Of a stretch of DNA of 64,000 bases, positions 45,576 to 53,507 are shown piece after piece. This DNA comes from Thermaceae bacterium (lineage in GTDB: Bacteria > Deinococcota > Deinococci > Deinococcales > Marinithermaceae): assembly GCA_027067955.1 (NCBI GenBank), contig JAMOUW010000072.1:1-64000 (forward strand), written 5' to 3'. Position numbers and translations under genes: made by a program. The first letter of the stretch is position 1; every line of letters begins with the position of its first letter. The notes under the pieces are model-generated. The model saw nothing but the letters and a program-made list of their open reading frames with translations. It was not told the origin of the DNA and did not search any database.

Positions 45576-46195
45576 TGTGTAGCCCCTCCTTCCTCAATCT
45601 CCATGCTTTCTTCGATCTCGGCATCCGAAGGCGGCTTCCCTTCGTACACGTAGATCGTCATAGTCAGATTCGTGTCCAGGGTGGGATTGGTGTATTCTTC
45701 ACCCCCAAGGGTCATGGCCAACCCGTCGACGGTGCTGAAGCGTCGCATGCTCTCGAGCTTCTTGAGAAATACAAAAAGTTTGGGGAAAGTTGACTCGAGA
45801 GTAAGCGTCACGTTGATTGCGCGGACGTCCTCGACGGGACTTCCGGCGGGGGCGCGTGCTATCGAACGCAACGTAACCCCCGTTGCATTGGCATGTGCAG
45901 AAAGCTCCTTCAGCACCGAGGCAAACTCTTCGCGCGGGGGCAGCGCCTTCAGGAATTCGGCGATTTGCGCCTCGTACTCGCGGATGGTGGCCTCGAGCTG
46001 CGGCATCGCCCTGCGCGCTGCGAGGCCGCGCTGCTTCTGTATTTCGAGCCGGCTGATATCGTCCTGCAGTTCCTCGATGCGCACCTGGGCGTTCTTATAC
46101 CAGGTGAAGTACCACAACCCGGCTACCAGGAGGCTGAGCACGATGACGATGATCGCGGTTTCGCGCTGACCGATTTTAGCGAACACTGCGCTCAC
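45572..46195 (-). CDS. pilO: Type IV pilus inner-membrane protein PilO
   Basis: 207-aa bitopic protein: membrane helix (about 13-32), a coiled coil (about 35-85) and a C-terminal ferredoxin-like domain. It partners PilN in the alignment complex between PilM and the secretin. It overlaps pilN by 20 bp and pilW by 4 bp. Confidence 0.9.
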   Translation of the reverse strand: MSAVFAKIGQRETAIIVIVLSLLVAGLWYFTWYKNAQVRIEELQDDISRLEIQKQRGLAARRAMPQLEATIREYEAQIAEFLKALPPREEFASVLKELSAHANATGVTLRSIARAPAGSPVEDVRAINVTLTLESTFPKLFVFLKKLESMRRFSTVDGLAMTLGGEEYTNPTLDTNLTMTIYVYEGKPPSDAEIEESMEIEEGGATQ

Positions 46196-46832
46196 CTCCT
46201 TCCTCAGGCTTTACGCCGGGCTCGACGCCGGATTCAGTGATCGCCACGGTGGCGGTGAAGTCATAGCCGCCGAATTCGTTGAGCGAGCCTTGCTGGAAGT
46301 TAATGCCGAAGTAGGGGCTGTCTTCAAAGGCCTGTACGAAGCGCGCCAGAGCACCTTTGTTCTTTGCTTCTCCCTGCAGATTGAATTCGACCGCCACTGT
46401 CTTGCGGTCGTATAACCCCTGTTCCGCCAGGCTTTGCCGGGTTTCCTGGGGCACCAGGCGCGTATTGATTGAGCGCATGGCGACCTCGAAGCGCTTGCCC
46501 TTGCGGGGGATTTGGTTGATGAAGCGTGCTAGGTTCTTGGACCAGGGAATGAAGCGGGCTTTGATCTCGCGGTCGACGTTGATGATTTTTTCCAGTTCGG
46601 CTTTGCGGCGGGTGAGCTCTTCTTGCTTCTTGATGTAGGGTTGCAGCGCCCGAACCTCGATTTCGAGGGTTTCCTTCTCGGACTCGAGCTGCCTGATCTG
46701 ACTGCTGACGCTCAAGTGCACCAGCGCCACGATCGAGAAGACGATAAGCGGAAATATGATGGCGGACAGGCGCCACCAACCCGGCTCCACCCGTTTGCGC
46801 AGCCGCCTGGGTAGAAGGTTGAGTTTAATCAA
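46176..46832 (-). CDS. pilN: Type IV pilus inner-membrane protein PilN
   Basis: 218 aa. The short cytoplasmic N-terminus begins MIKLNLLPRRLRKR, the LNLLP-type motif that binds PilM. A membrane helix (about 22-42), coiled coil and periplasmic domain follow. Overlaps pilM by 8 bp. Confidence 0.92.
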   Translation of the reverse strand: MIKLNLLPRRLRKRVEPGWWRLSAIIFPLIVFSIVALVHLSVSSQIRQLESEKETLEIEVRALQPYIKKQEELTRRKAELEKIINVDREIKARFIPWSKNLARFINQIPRKGKRFEVAMRSINTRLVPQETRQSLAEQGLYDRKTVAVEFNLQGEAKNKGALARFVQAFEDSPYFGINFQQGSLNEFGGYDFTATVAITESGVEPGVKPEEGGERSVR

Positions 46833-47970
46833 GCGGATCCACCCCCCTCAGGCCCAGACCCACGGGGACCGTAAGCTCAGGAGAGAGTTTGTGCAGGTCC
46901 GACACGTCGAACTGGGATTCGTTGATCTGGAGCGCCGCCCAGGGGTTGACCGGGTCCAGTTGCAACCCCAAGGCCTCACCTAGAATGCCGGGCAGGCCGC
47001 GCAGCTTGCTGCCGCCTCCCGTGATGAAACCTTTGTCTATGTGGATGTCACCAACTTGGACGCGGAAGAACTCAAGGCTGCGGCGCAATTCGGTGGTGAA
47101 GTCCACCAGCACCGGGCGGATGGCATCGTACATGCGTGCCGGGTTGAAGCGCTCGCGCTCGGCATCGAAGTCGAGCAGGGATTCTTCGTCTTCCGTGGGG
47201 ATGGTTGCCAGCCCGAAGTCGCGTTTGACTGCTTCGGCGCTGGAAAAATCGAGATTAAAGGACTTTGATATAGCTTCAGTGAAATCGTTTCCGGAAATAT
47301 TAAGGTTACGGTTCATCAAAAGCCTGCTGCCCCGGGTCAATACCAGCGAGGAAGATTCCGCCCCCACTTCCAGAAAAACGGTGACGGGTTCGTTTCCTTC
47401 GTTGCCGCCACCAATCAGGTAGTCTTCCACCGTGCGCAGACCTGCGAATGGCTTTACGTCAAGAACGACGGGTTCTAGGCCGGCCTCCTTTAGGGTGTCG
47501 ACGAGCTGGGTGATGGTTTCGAGGCGCGCAGCTGCAATAACCACGTCGAGCTGGCTGTCATCAGGAACCTCGGAGGGGGGGTCCAAGGGCGCGAAGTCCA
47601 GCACGACTTCGTCGATGGGAAAGGGAATGTACCGCTCTGCCTCCCAGTGAATGGCTTCTTCAAGTTCGCGCTCTCCCATCTTGGGTACCTGGATGATGCG
47701 GGTGATCACCGCCAGGTTGGACACCCCAGCGACCACATAACGCTTCCGGGTTTGCATTTCGGCCAGCATCTCACGCAGCTCGGTCGCAATAGTGCTGGGC
47801 TCCACGATGTTCCCGCCGTTGATTGCGCCATGCGGCGTGGGGCGGATGGCGTAGCCCTTGAGCATTGGAGGCGACCCACTGATTTCAACGAGTTTAAGGT
47901 TGCCCGCGCCTATCTCAAGGCCCAGTGCTTCGATGCGCGGTTGCAACCATCGGTTTAATAGATTTTGCAC
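46825..47970 (-). CDS. pilM: Type IV pilus assembly ATPase-like protein PilM
   Basis: Actin/FtsA-like cytoplasmic protein of 381 aa. Nucleotide-binding region begins GLEIGAGNLKLVEI, with phosphate 2 near VTVFLEVGAESSSLVL and the adenosine region GFITGGGSKLRGL. I chose the GTG at 47970, since a strong GGGGGG-type ribosome site lies just upstream and the length matches Thermus PilM (about 377 aa); a longer frame starts at 48009. TAAACT at 48012-48017 may be the -10. First gene of pilM-N-O-W-Q. Confidence 0.93.
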   Translation of the reverse strand: MQNLLNRWLQPRIEALGLEIGAGNLKLVEISGSPPMLKGYAIRPTPHGAINGGNIVEPSTIATELREMLAEMQTRKRYVVAGVSNLAVITRIIQVPKMGERELEEAIHWEAERYIPFPIDEVVLDFAPLDPPSEVPDDSQLDVVIAAARLETITQLVDTLKEAGLEPVVLDVKPFAGLRTVEDYLIGGGNEGNEPVTVFLEVGAESSSLVLTRGSRLLMNRNLNISGNDFTEAISKSFNLDFSSAEAVKRDFGLATIPTEDEESLLDFDAERERFNPARMYDAIRPVLVDFTTELRRSLEFFRVQVGDIHIDKGFITGGGSKLRGLPGILGEALGLQLDPVNPWAALQINESQFDVSDLHKLSPELTVPVGLGLRGVDPLD

Positions 47971-48011
47971 GCTTCCCCCCTTCAGGACGTTAGGAAGTTT
48001 TACCGGCACTC

Positions 48012-48040
48012 AGTTTATCACAGTATTCACCTGCACGAAG
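48012..48040 (-). promoter_or_regulatory. Possible pilM promoter
   Basis: Minus-strand TAAACT (48012-48017) with a poor -35 about 17 bp further up (CTTCGT, 48035-48040). It would give a leader of about 35 nt carrying the ribosome site of pilM. Confidence 0.35.
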
Positions 48041-48075
48041 GTACATTTCCACCTCTATTCGTAGGGCCTGTGAAT

Positions 48076-49104
48076 CTAGCCCGTAAGCAACCTCCGCAAC
48101 TCTCTTGCCACAGCTTCAGCAAACTCTTGCGTAGTCCTACTCCCTCCCAGGTCTGGCGTTCGAGGACCTGTTTCTAATACGTGGTGGTCCACGGCTTCCT
48201 CCAGCGCGCGTGCGATCCGTGATTCCCCCAGGTGATCTAGCATCATTGCAGCGGAAAGGATGGTCGCGGTCGGGTTGGCTATGCCCTTTCCGGCTATATC
48301 GGGCGCGGAACCGTGAACGGGTTCGAAGATCGCCGCGCGCTCCCCAATATTACCTGAAGGAGCTATCCCCAGGCCTCCTACCAATCCCGCTGTAAGGTCG
48401 GAGATGATATCGCCGAACAGGTTTTCCATCACCAGCACGTCAAACTTACCGGGATCACGCACCAGCCTCATGGCGCACGCATCAACGATCACCTCTTCGA
48501 TCTCGACGGTGGGGTGGCGCTTGGCGGCGTCGTAGGCTGCCTCGAGAAATAAACCGTCGGATAGAGGCAGGACGTTGGCTTTATGAACAAGTGCCAGCTG
48601 ACCGCGACGGCGTTCGGCCAGTTCGAGCGCGAACTCGGCGATCCTGTACGAGGCGTCGTAGGTGATTACGCGGTCGGCAATGGCCACGCGTCCCCGGGCA
48701 TATCTGCGTTCTTGCTCGACGTAAAGGCCTTCGGTATTTTCACGAACGACGATGAGGTCGGTGCCGGGGGTTGCACCGGGCACAGGATGGTATTTGGACG
48801 GGCGAACGTTGGCGAACAGGTCCAGGCGGCGGCGCAGATAGCGGATCGCGCCGAAGAAGCCCTCGATTTTTCTGGTGGGGCTGGTGGCGGCCCCGAAAAG
48901 TGTTGCGTCCGAGCGTTCAATTTTGGCTACGGTTTCTTCCGGTACGGAAGTTCCTATCCGCTCAAAGGTTTCCCACCCGGCCGCGGCTTCGTCGAATATA
49001 AATCTGAGGCCGGTGGCCTCAAGCGCTGTACGGGCTGCGGGGATGACCTCGTGACCAATCCCGTCACCCTCGATAAGTGTGATTCTGTATGTATGATTCT
49101 CCAT
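48076..49104 (-). CDS. hicd: Homoisocitrate dehydrogenase
   Basis: Oxidative decarboxylation of homoisocitrate in the alpha-aminoadipate route to lysine. 342 aa, beta-decarboxylating dehydrogenase family. The segment [20 protein letters not shown] and ATSPTRKIE is that of the Thermus thermophilus enzyme, as are [15 protein letters not shown] and [20 protein letters not shown]. The RYLRRRLDL region has the Arg used for homoisocitrate choice. ATG 49104 follows GGGAGG; TAGAAT at 49119-49124 is a possible -10. Not with other lysine genes here. Confidence 0.92.
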   Translation of the reverse strand: MENHTYRITLIEGDGIGHEVIPAARTALEATGLRFIFDEAAAGWETFERIGTSVPEETVAKIERSDATLFGAATSPTRKIEGFFGAIRYLRRRLDLFANVRPSKYHPVPGATPGTDLIVVRENTEGLYVEQERRYARGRVAIADRVITYDASYRIAEFALELAERRRGQLALVHKANVLPLSDGLFLEAAYDAAKRHPTVEIEEVIVDACAMRLVRDPGKFDVLVMENLFGDIISDLTAGLVGGLGIAPSGNIGERAAIFEPVHGSAPDIAGKGIANPTATILSAAMMLDHLGESRIARALEEAVDHHVLETGPRTPDLGGSRTTQEFAEAVARELRRLLTG

Positions 49105-49149
49105 GGCCCTCCCGTTGCATTCTATCCGCATTCGAGGGGCTTTGGTGCT

Positions 49150-49758
49150 TTATGCCGCTTGTTTGCGGTGCTGGATGATACGCTGCGTCGTTTCCGGGAA
49201 GAACAGCAGCACAGCCACAAACAGGAGAGCGTCTCCCGGGCTGATAACTTTTTTGAACAAGGGTAAAGGTATGATGTCACACAGGAAGCTCATTTTCGTA
49301 TCGGGCCCCACCAAAACGTGCACCGCATCGCTGGCGGTTTGCATGAAGCGCAAGAAATCTTCCAGCCCCGCTTTCTCCAGCGCCTCGGGCGATACCGGCA
49401 TTTGCCCGCCATTGACGCTCATGGCCAGGGCGTTTAGTCCGAGTCCTAGAGCCGCCAGACGTATGCTACCTAGCTGCCGGTTTTGCCAAAGGCCGTACCC
49501 GACGAGCGTGATCACTGCCGTTTTGGCCAGGGGGGCGGCTATAGCGGGGGACATCAACCCTATGGCGGTAAGCCAGGCCAGTCCTCCTTCGGTCAGCGCG
49601 GCCAGTACGAACGACCAGGCGGATTTTAGCTCGATTTCCGCGAAGTCCCGGAGCCGGGCCCCAAAGGCGGTTGCAAGGACGATACCAACGAGGGCACTTT
49701 CGAGGAATAAAGTCGTAGAAACACCTCCCTGTTTCGCCACGAAGGATTCGATTCCCAT
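49150..49758 (-). CDS. DUF5317-like membrane protein
   Basis: About 202 aa, with four hydrophobic helices (about 20-36, 44-70, 72-92, 178-195) and a conserved-looking NALAMSVNGGQMPVSPEAL motif of the DUF5317 family as I recall it. It overlaps the end of the HD-GYP gene by 133 bp in another frame (-1), more than usual. Start is uncertain: the ATG at 49758 has only a weak ribosome site. Function unknown; it lies next to HD-GYP and a small secreted-peptide gene. Confidence 0.7.
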   Translation of the reverse strand: MGIESFVAKQGGVSTTLFLESALVGIVLATAFGARLRDFAEIELKSAWSFVLAALTEGGLAWLTAIGLMSPAIAAPLAKTAVITLVGYGLWQNRQLGSIRLAALGLGLNALAMSVNGGQMPVSPEALEKAGLEDFLRFMQTASDAVHVLVGPDTKMSFLCDIIPLPLFKKVISPGDALLFVAVLLFFPETTQRIIQHRKQAA

Positions 49759-51038
49759 ATCCTGCGAAATATTTTGACAAGGCCGGGATCGAATTGAATG
49801 CCGGCCAGGTCTTCTATTTCGCGTAACGCATCCTCAGGGGACTTGGCTTTCTGATAGGGCCGTCCAGCCGTCATTACCTCGTACGCATCGGCAAGACCAA
49901 CGATTCTCGCCCATAACGGTATTTCCTGACCGGCCAGCCCCTCGGGGTAGCCGCGGCTGTCCCAGCGTTCGTGGTGGTATTTAATGATGTCGAACGTATC
50001 GCCAAGGTAGTCGGCCGCAGGTTCAAGCAGGCGCACACCGTATACGGGGTGCTTTTTTACGATCTCGTACTCTTCCTGCGTAAGGGGCCCTGGCTTGAAA
50101 AGAATTGCGTCTGGAACGTTTATTTTGCCAATATCGTGGATACGGGATCCTTTTTCTATGGCTTGCACTTGTGCGGTATCCAGCCCGTAGGCTCGTGCCA
50201 GCGCAGAAGCTATCGCGGTAACGCGTTCGGAGTGGAGGAAGGTATGCGAGTCTCTGGCATCGATGGTGTTCGAGAGGAGATCTACTGTTTTGTTGAAAGC
50301 TTCTTGCAACTTGACGACTTCATCCCAGTGAAACCTGGCGTAGTATAAGGGAATCAAGAATAATATCACTGACCAGCCCCCCCAGTTCCCGAGCAGCGGG
50401 GGAGATGCGGTGTAGAGACGGGCCAGCAGCAGCACCACGGGTGACATGATCAGGTAGCTGGCCAGAACCCAGCCGAAGTTGTGAAACCATATTTCCCTGA
50501 AAGGCAGTCCTGTAGAAAGGTTGACTACCAGGGACACGAGCGAAATATTAACGGTAAATGAAGTGGCCGAGGCGGCTATTATGGCGAACGCCTGAGTGGC
50601 ATCGTACCCTGCCATTTGTATTGGCAGATATATCGTTACTGACCAGTACACCAGAGCGGCGAGGGCCACTGACAATCCGGTTTGCAGCCTGTTGAACAAA
50701 TCCTTGTACCAGGTGTAGTTGCGCGCTCGCATATTTGGATTAACAAAGAAAAAGGCCACTAGAATGGGAGCGAGCCAGGGTGGGAAGAGCAGGATTGCGG
50801 ACATTGAAAATAGATAAGCATGGGAAAAACTGGCAAAAAAGGGCAGCCGCACCTTTGTTAGCTGCGCCCAGGTTATGAGACCGCCCCAAAAAGCTAGATC
50901 CAGCAGGGAATATTTATTTGCATGGATACCATAATGAATTGTTAACGAGTGTAGAATCCAGACGAAAACGGGCAACAATATAGCAAGTACAATTAAAGTA
51001 AGCAATATACGCACACTTGGGAATCCAGCATTATCCAC
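49626..51038 (-). CDS. HD-GYP domain protein with N-terminal membrane sensor
   Basis: 470 aa. Six or seven N-terminal membrane helices (about 1-240) precede an HD-GYP domain (about 260-430) with metal ligands HSERV, RIHDIGKINVP, HPVYGVRLLEP and the GYP motif HHERWDSRGYPEGLAG. These enzymes hydrolyse cyclic di-GMP or related nucleotides, so this looks like a membrane-sensed phosphodiesterase. GTG start (51038) without clear ribosome site; the gene is AT-rich at its 5' end compared with its neighbours. C-terminal tail overlaps the DUF5317-like gene. Confidence 0.88.
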   Translation of the reverse strand: MDNAGFPSVRILLTLIVLAILLPVFVWILHSLTIHYGIHANKYSLLDLAFWGGLITWAQLTKVRLPFFASFSHAYLFSMSAILLFPPWLAPILVAFFFVNPNMRARNYTWYKDLFNRLQTGLSVALAALVYWSVTIYLPIQMAGYDATQAFAIIAASATSFTVNISLVSLVVNLSTGLPFREIWFHNFGWVLASYLIMSPVVLLLARLYTASPPLLGNWGGWSVILFLIPLYYARFHWDEVVKLQEAFNKTVDLLSNTIDARDSHTFLHSERVTAIASALARAYGLDTAQVQAIEKGSRIHDIGKINVPDAILFKPGPLTQEEYEIVKKHPVYGVRLLEPAADYLGDTFDIIKYHHERWDSRGYPEGLAGQEIPLWARIVGLADAYEVMTAGRPYQKAKSPEDALREIEDLAGIQFDPGLVKIFRRIWESNPSWRNREVFLRLYSSKVPSLVSSLQPPLGPGSGTSRKSS

Positions 51039-51059
51039 AATTCGATATTAAACAATTAA

Positions 51060-51078
51060 GGGGGTAATTAATACCCCC
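51060..51078 (-). terminator. Terminator downstream of the small peptide gene
   Basis: GGGGGTA (51060-51066) pairs with TACCCCC (51072-51078) around ATTAA. On the minus strand TTAATTGTTT follows. It separates the peptide gene from the HD-GYP gene. Confidence 0.7.
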
Positions 51079-51099
51079 ATATTGGTGTGCCGATGTAGG

Positions 51100-51189
51100 T
51101 TATTCCCAGGCGGCATGGGCGCCAGCGGCGACTCCCAGGGCCACTAAGCTGAGGACCAGCGTGAAGAGCTTCGCTACGATCTTTTTCAT
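51100..51189 (-). CDS. Novel 29-aa signal-peptide-like secreted peptide
   Basis: The minus strand from 51189 reads 29 codons then TAA: a basic start (MKKIVAK), a hydrophobic core of about 15 residues (LFTLVLSLVALGVAAGA) and the end AHAAWE. AHA followed by AWE matches a signal-peptidase I site, so secretion would release only the tripeptide Ala-Trp-Glu, or the peptide stays in the membrane. GGGAGGAAG is 4 nt before the ATG. It has its own -35/-10 promoter and terminator, which strongly supports a real gene. Confidence 0.75.
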   Translation of the reverse strand: MKKIVAKLFTLVLSLVALGVAAGAHAAWE

Positions 51190-51261
51190 CTACTTCCTCC
51201 CGTAAAAGCGTCAAGGTCTTTTTCGGCTGTGGAGGGGCTTCTACGCCCCGTGCCTAGAAAC

Positions 51262-51290
51262 ACGATATCAGCTATTAACAGAAATGTCAA
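51262..51290 (-). promoter_or_regulatory. Strong promoter of the peptide gene
   Basis: Perfect -35 TTGACA (51285-51290), 17-bp spacer, TATCGT -10 (51262-51267) on the minus strand. The leader (about 65 nt) holds a small hairpin, GGGGC/GCCCC (51234-51249). Confidence 0.8.
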
Positions 51291-51556
51291 TGCTTTGAAT
51301 AGGAAATACACTTAGTCGAATATGTGCCGTAGGTACTAAATACTAACTATTCATGGAGCAGAAACATACTGCGAAACATGGCGCAGCATGCGGTAATCAT
51401 GCGCTTCTACGATATGAATCCAGTTGATGCAGGCTTATCGTGAGGTTACGAGCCAGTATATCGCGAGAACAAATCGGAAAAATATTACTGAATATGAACA
51501 TCATACTTTGCGCTGGAGGTGCCTGAAGGTGGAAACGGCCAATTTAGCCCTGGGGC
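51291..51556. other. AT-richer intergenic region
   Basis: Roughly 270 bp upstream of the peptide promoter and the gene at 51569, clearly lower in GC than the rest. It contains small inverted repeats (GCGCA...TGCGC around 51382-51405) but no gene or known RNA that I recognise. A -10-like TATGAT at 51557-51562 lies 6 nt before the ATG at 51569. Confidence 0.4.
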
Positions 51557-51568
51557 TATGATGAGCGC

Positions 51569-52555
51569 ATGATCGTGTTGCCGAGTATGGGCCCGCTGCA
51601 TCTCACCCAGCCGCGTTACAACGCGGTAAGCGTTCTTCGTCAGGTGGCTAGCCTGCGACCCGAAAGGGTTTTTCTTGCCTCGTACAGCCCTGAGGGTATG
51701 GAGCGGGGAGTCTGGCGCGACCAAAATGACCTGGCTCTTTTCCTATTCGTACCATGGGCGACGGATGCTGGTGTGGGCATTCGCGCCATAGGAGAAGACA
51801 GCGAGGCGCTGCAGTCTGAGGCGGAACATTTCCTGGAATACCTGAATAGCATGCCCCGGGGTGAGCGATACAAGGAAAGGTTGCACGAGGCCGACCGGGC
51901 GATCGTCGAGTACCTGACTGTCCCGCGAATGCCTGAAGACTATGCCTCCAGCGGGTTCATAGAGGGTCTGCGTCAGCGACAGGCGGTGATTACCGATATG
52001 GCGGGGGAAGGGCCCGCGACGGGCTTCAGGGAGCGCAGGATGGATGATGCGGCCTCCAGGTTGCTGGCCGAAGCAGATGAGGACGCGGTCGTCATCGTCG
52101 ATATCCTCGATTACCCTGCGCTGCTTTCCAGACTCGGCGACGTGCGGGGTCCGGCAGCCCTCGAGCCGGACGAGGCAGAAAGGGCCCGCGCGGTCATGGA
52201 CCGAGCTTGGCGTTTGCAAGAGGACGACGAGTGGGGTGGTTTGGTCGAGCAGCTTATGGAGATTCCAGATGCTGAGGCGGCTTTCCTTGTTGCACAGATA
52301 TATCTGGCTGCTGGTCAGTTGTCCGACGCCACGGCGGTGATGGAAGGAGTCGCACGCGATGACTTTTCCCGGCCCGAATATCTCCCCGGTTACGTGCTGG
52401 CCCGGTTGGGGCAGCTGTATGACCTGAGCGGGCGCAGGGAAGAGGCGCTCAGGGCGTACCGAGGAGTACTTGCCCTCTCGTGGGCGCCGGAAGAAACGCG
52501 CGAAATCGCCGCTGCGGGCATGCGGTCTCCTTTCAGGTCCGGCCCGGCGGGTTAG
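51569..52555 (+). CDS. Uncharacterized 328-aa protein, possible TPR C-terminus
   Basis: Soluble, acidic, no signal peptide. The first half has a mixed alpha/beta look (ERVFLASYSPEGMERGVWRD, AVVIVDILDYPALL); the last 100 residues show TPR-like helix pairs (AAFLVAQIYLAAGQLSDATA and LARLGQLYDLSGRREEALRAY). Family not recognised. Leaderless-type start with TATGAT 6 nt upstream. It stands alone between the peptide region and the thioesterase. Confidence 0.72.
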   Translation: MIVLPSMGPLHLTQPRYNAVSVLRQVASLRPERVFLASYSPEGMERGVWRDQNDLALFLFVPWATDAGVGIRAIGEDSEALQSEAEHFLEYLNSMPRGERYKERLHEADRAIVEYLTVPRMPEDYASSGFIEGLRQRQAVITDMAGEGPATGFRERRMDDAASRLLAEADEDAVVIVDILDYPALLSRLGDVRGPAALEPDEAERARAVMDRAWRLQEDDEWGGLVEQLMEIPDAEAAFLVAQIYLAAGQLSDATAVMEGVARDDFSRPEYLPGYVLARLGQLYDLSGRREEALRAYRGVLALSWAPEETREIAAAGMRSPFRSGPAG

Positions 52556-52645
52556 GGCGGGCGCATTTGGCGCTCGGGCAGGATTGGTTCCCAGTTGAAC
52601 CCGTCCGCGTTGTGTGGTTGCTACCAATCGTTTCGGTGTGTTTGC

Positions 52646-53065
52646 CTAACGCGGCGAGCGACCGCTCCGCGCCTCCACCGCGAGAATCCGCCGTTTGAGT
52701 TCTTCTGGGACGGGTGCGCTCTGGCCGCTGCTCAGAAAAACCTGGACGGTCAGGCCGTCGGCCGCTGGTTTGCCATCTGCCAGAATCAGGTATTCCATGG
52801 TGTAGCTGCGAGTACCAAAACCGCTCACCCGGCAAGCCGCCAAGATTTTCTGTCCAAGTTTAACGGCGCTGCGATAATTTACCTCGGCGCGGGCGACCAC
52901 CACGTTGCCGTCGCGGGTGGTCCAGCCCAGCTCGGAAAAATATGCAACCCGGGCCTGTTCGAAATAGGTGAGATACACGGCGTTGTTGACGTGGTTAAAG
53001 GTGTCGAGGTCGCGATAGCGCACGTCTATTTCGACCGTGACAGGAAAATCGGCGATGGCGGCCAC
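52646..53065 (-). CDS. Hotdog-fold acyl-CoA thioesterase
   Basis: 139 aa from the GTG at 53065. The hotdog pattern RYRDLDTFNHVNNAVYLTYFEQARVAYF matches the 4-hydroxybenzoyl-CoA thioesterase/YbgC-FadM type, with the catalytic Asp in the LDTFNHVNN loop. The frame is open to 53101 but homology starts near IADFPVTVEIDVRYRD. Substrate unknown, probably a short to long acyl-CoA. Confidence 0.82.
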   Translation of the reverse strand: MAAIADFPVTVEIDVRYRDLDTFNHVNNAVYLTYFEQARVAYFSELGWTTRDGNVVVARAEVNYRSAVKLGQKILAACRVSGFGTRSYTMEYLILADGKPAADGLTVQVFLSSGQSAPVPEELKRRILAVEARSGRSPR

Positions 53066-53137
53066 AGCTTCATTGTAACCGCTGCTTTTATCGCGACACA
53101 CTGCTAGCGGGACCTCCAGAGTGCTAAGCTGGTGCCG

Positions 53138-53494
53138 ATGCGAGGCCCAACCTTGTTCGCCCTGCTCCTCTTGTTGTTGCCGGCATGCAAACCCGTAAAA
53201 GCCGAACCCCTGGAGGCTGAAGTGGTCATTACCCCCTGGCCGCCCCAGGTACGCCCGTCACAGATCCTGATTCGTGTACCCAGGTCATTGGATTTGGTAA
53301 GCGTTAAGGTTGTAGGCGATATGACGCATGCGGGCATGATTCCGGTGGAGGCCGATGCGGTGAAAACGGAGGACGGTGTATGGCGGGTTGAGGGCTTTGA
53401 CCTCAACATGCGCGGTGACTGGATTCTAACCATCACCGCCAAAGATGGCGAAGGCACGAAATACGTTAAAGAAGTCCGCTTCACCATCCGATAG
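53138..53494 (+). CDS. Lipoprotein with YtkA/FixH-like beta domain
   Basis: 118 aa; signal peptide II with lipobox LLLLPAC, then a small beta sandwich (EAEVVITPWPPQVRPSQILI, GDMTHAGMIPVEADA) resembling YtkA/FixH domains that handle copper or support oxidase assembly. Its stop lies 13 nt before the membrane Fe-S gene. The short start at 53138 (ATG) is preferred to the GTG at 53132. Confidence 0.72.
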   Translation: MRGPTLFALLLLLLPACKPVKAEPLEAEVVITPWPPQVRPSQILIRVPRSLDLVSVKVVGDMTHAGMIPVEADAVKTEDGVWRVEGFDLNMRGDWILTITAKDGEGTKYVKEVRFTIR

Positions 53495-53507
53495 GAGGCG
53501 CGTGCTT

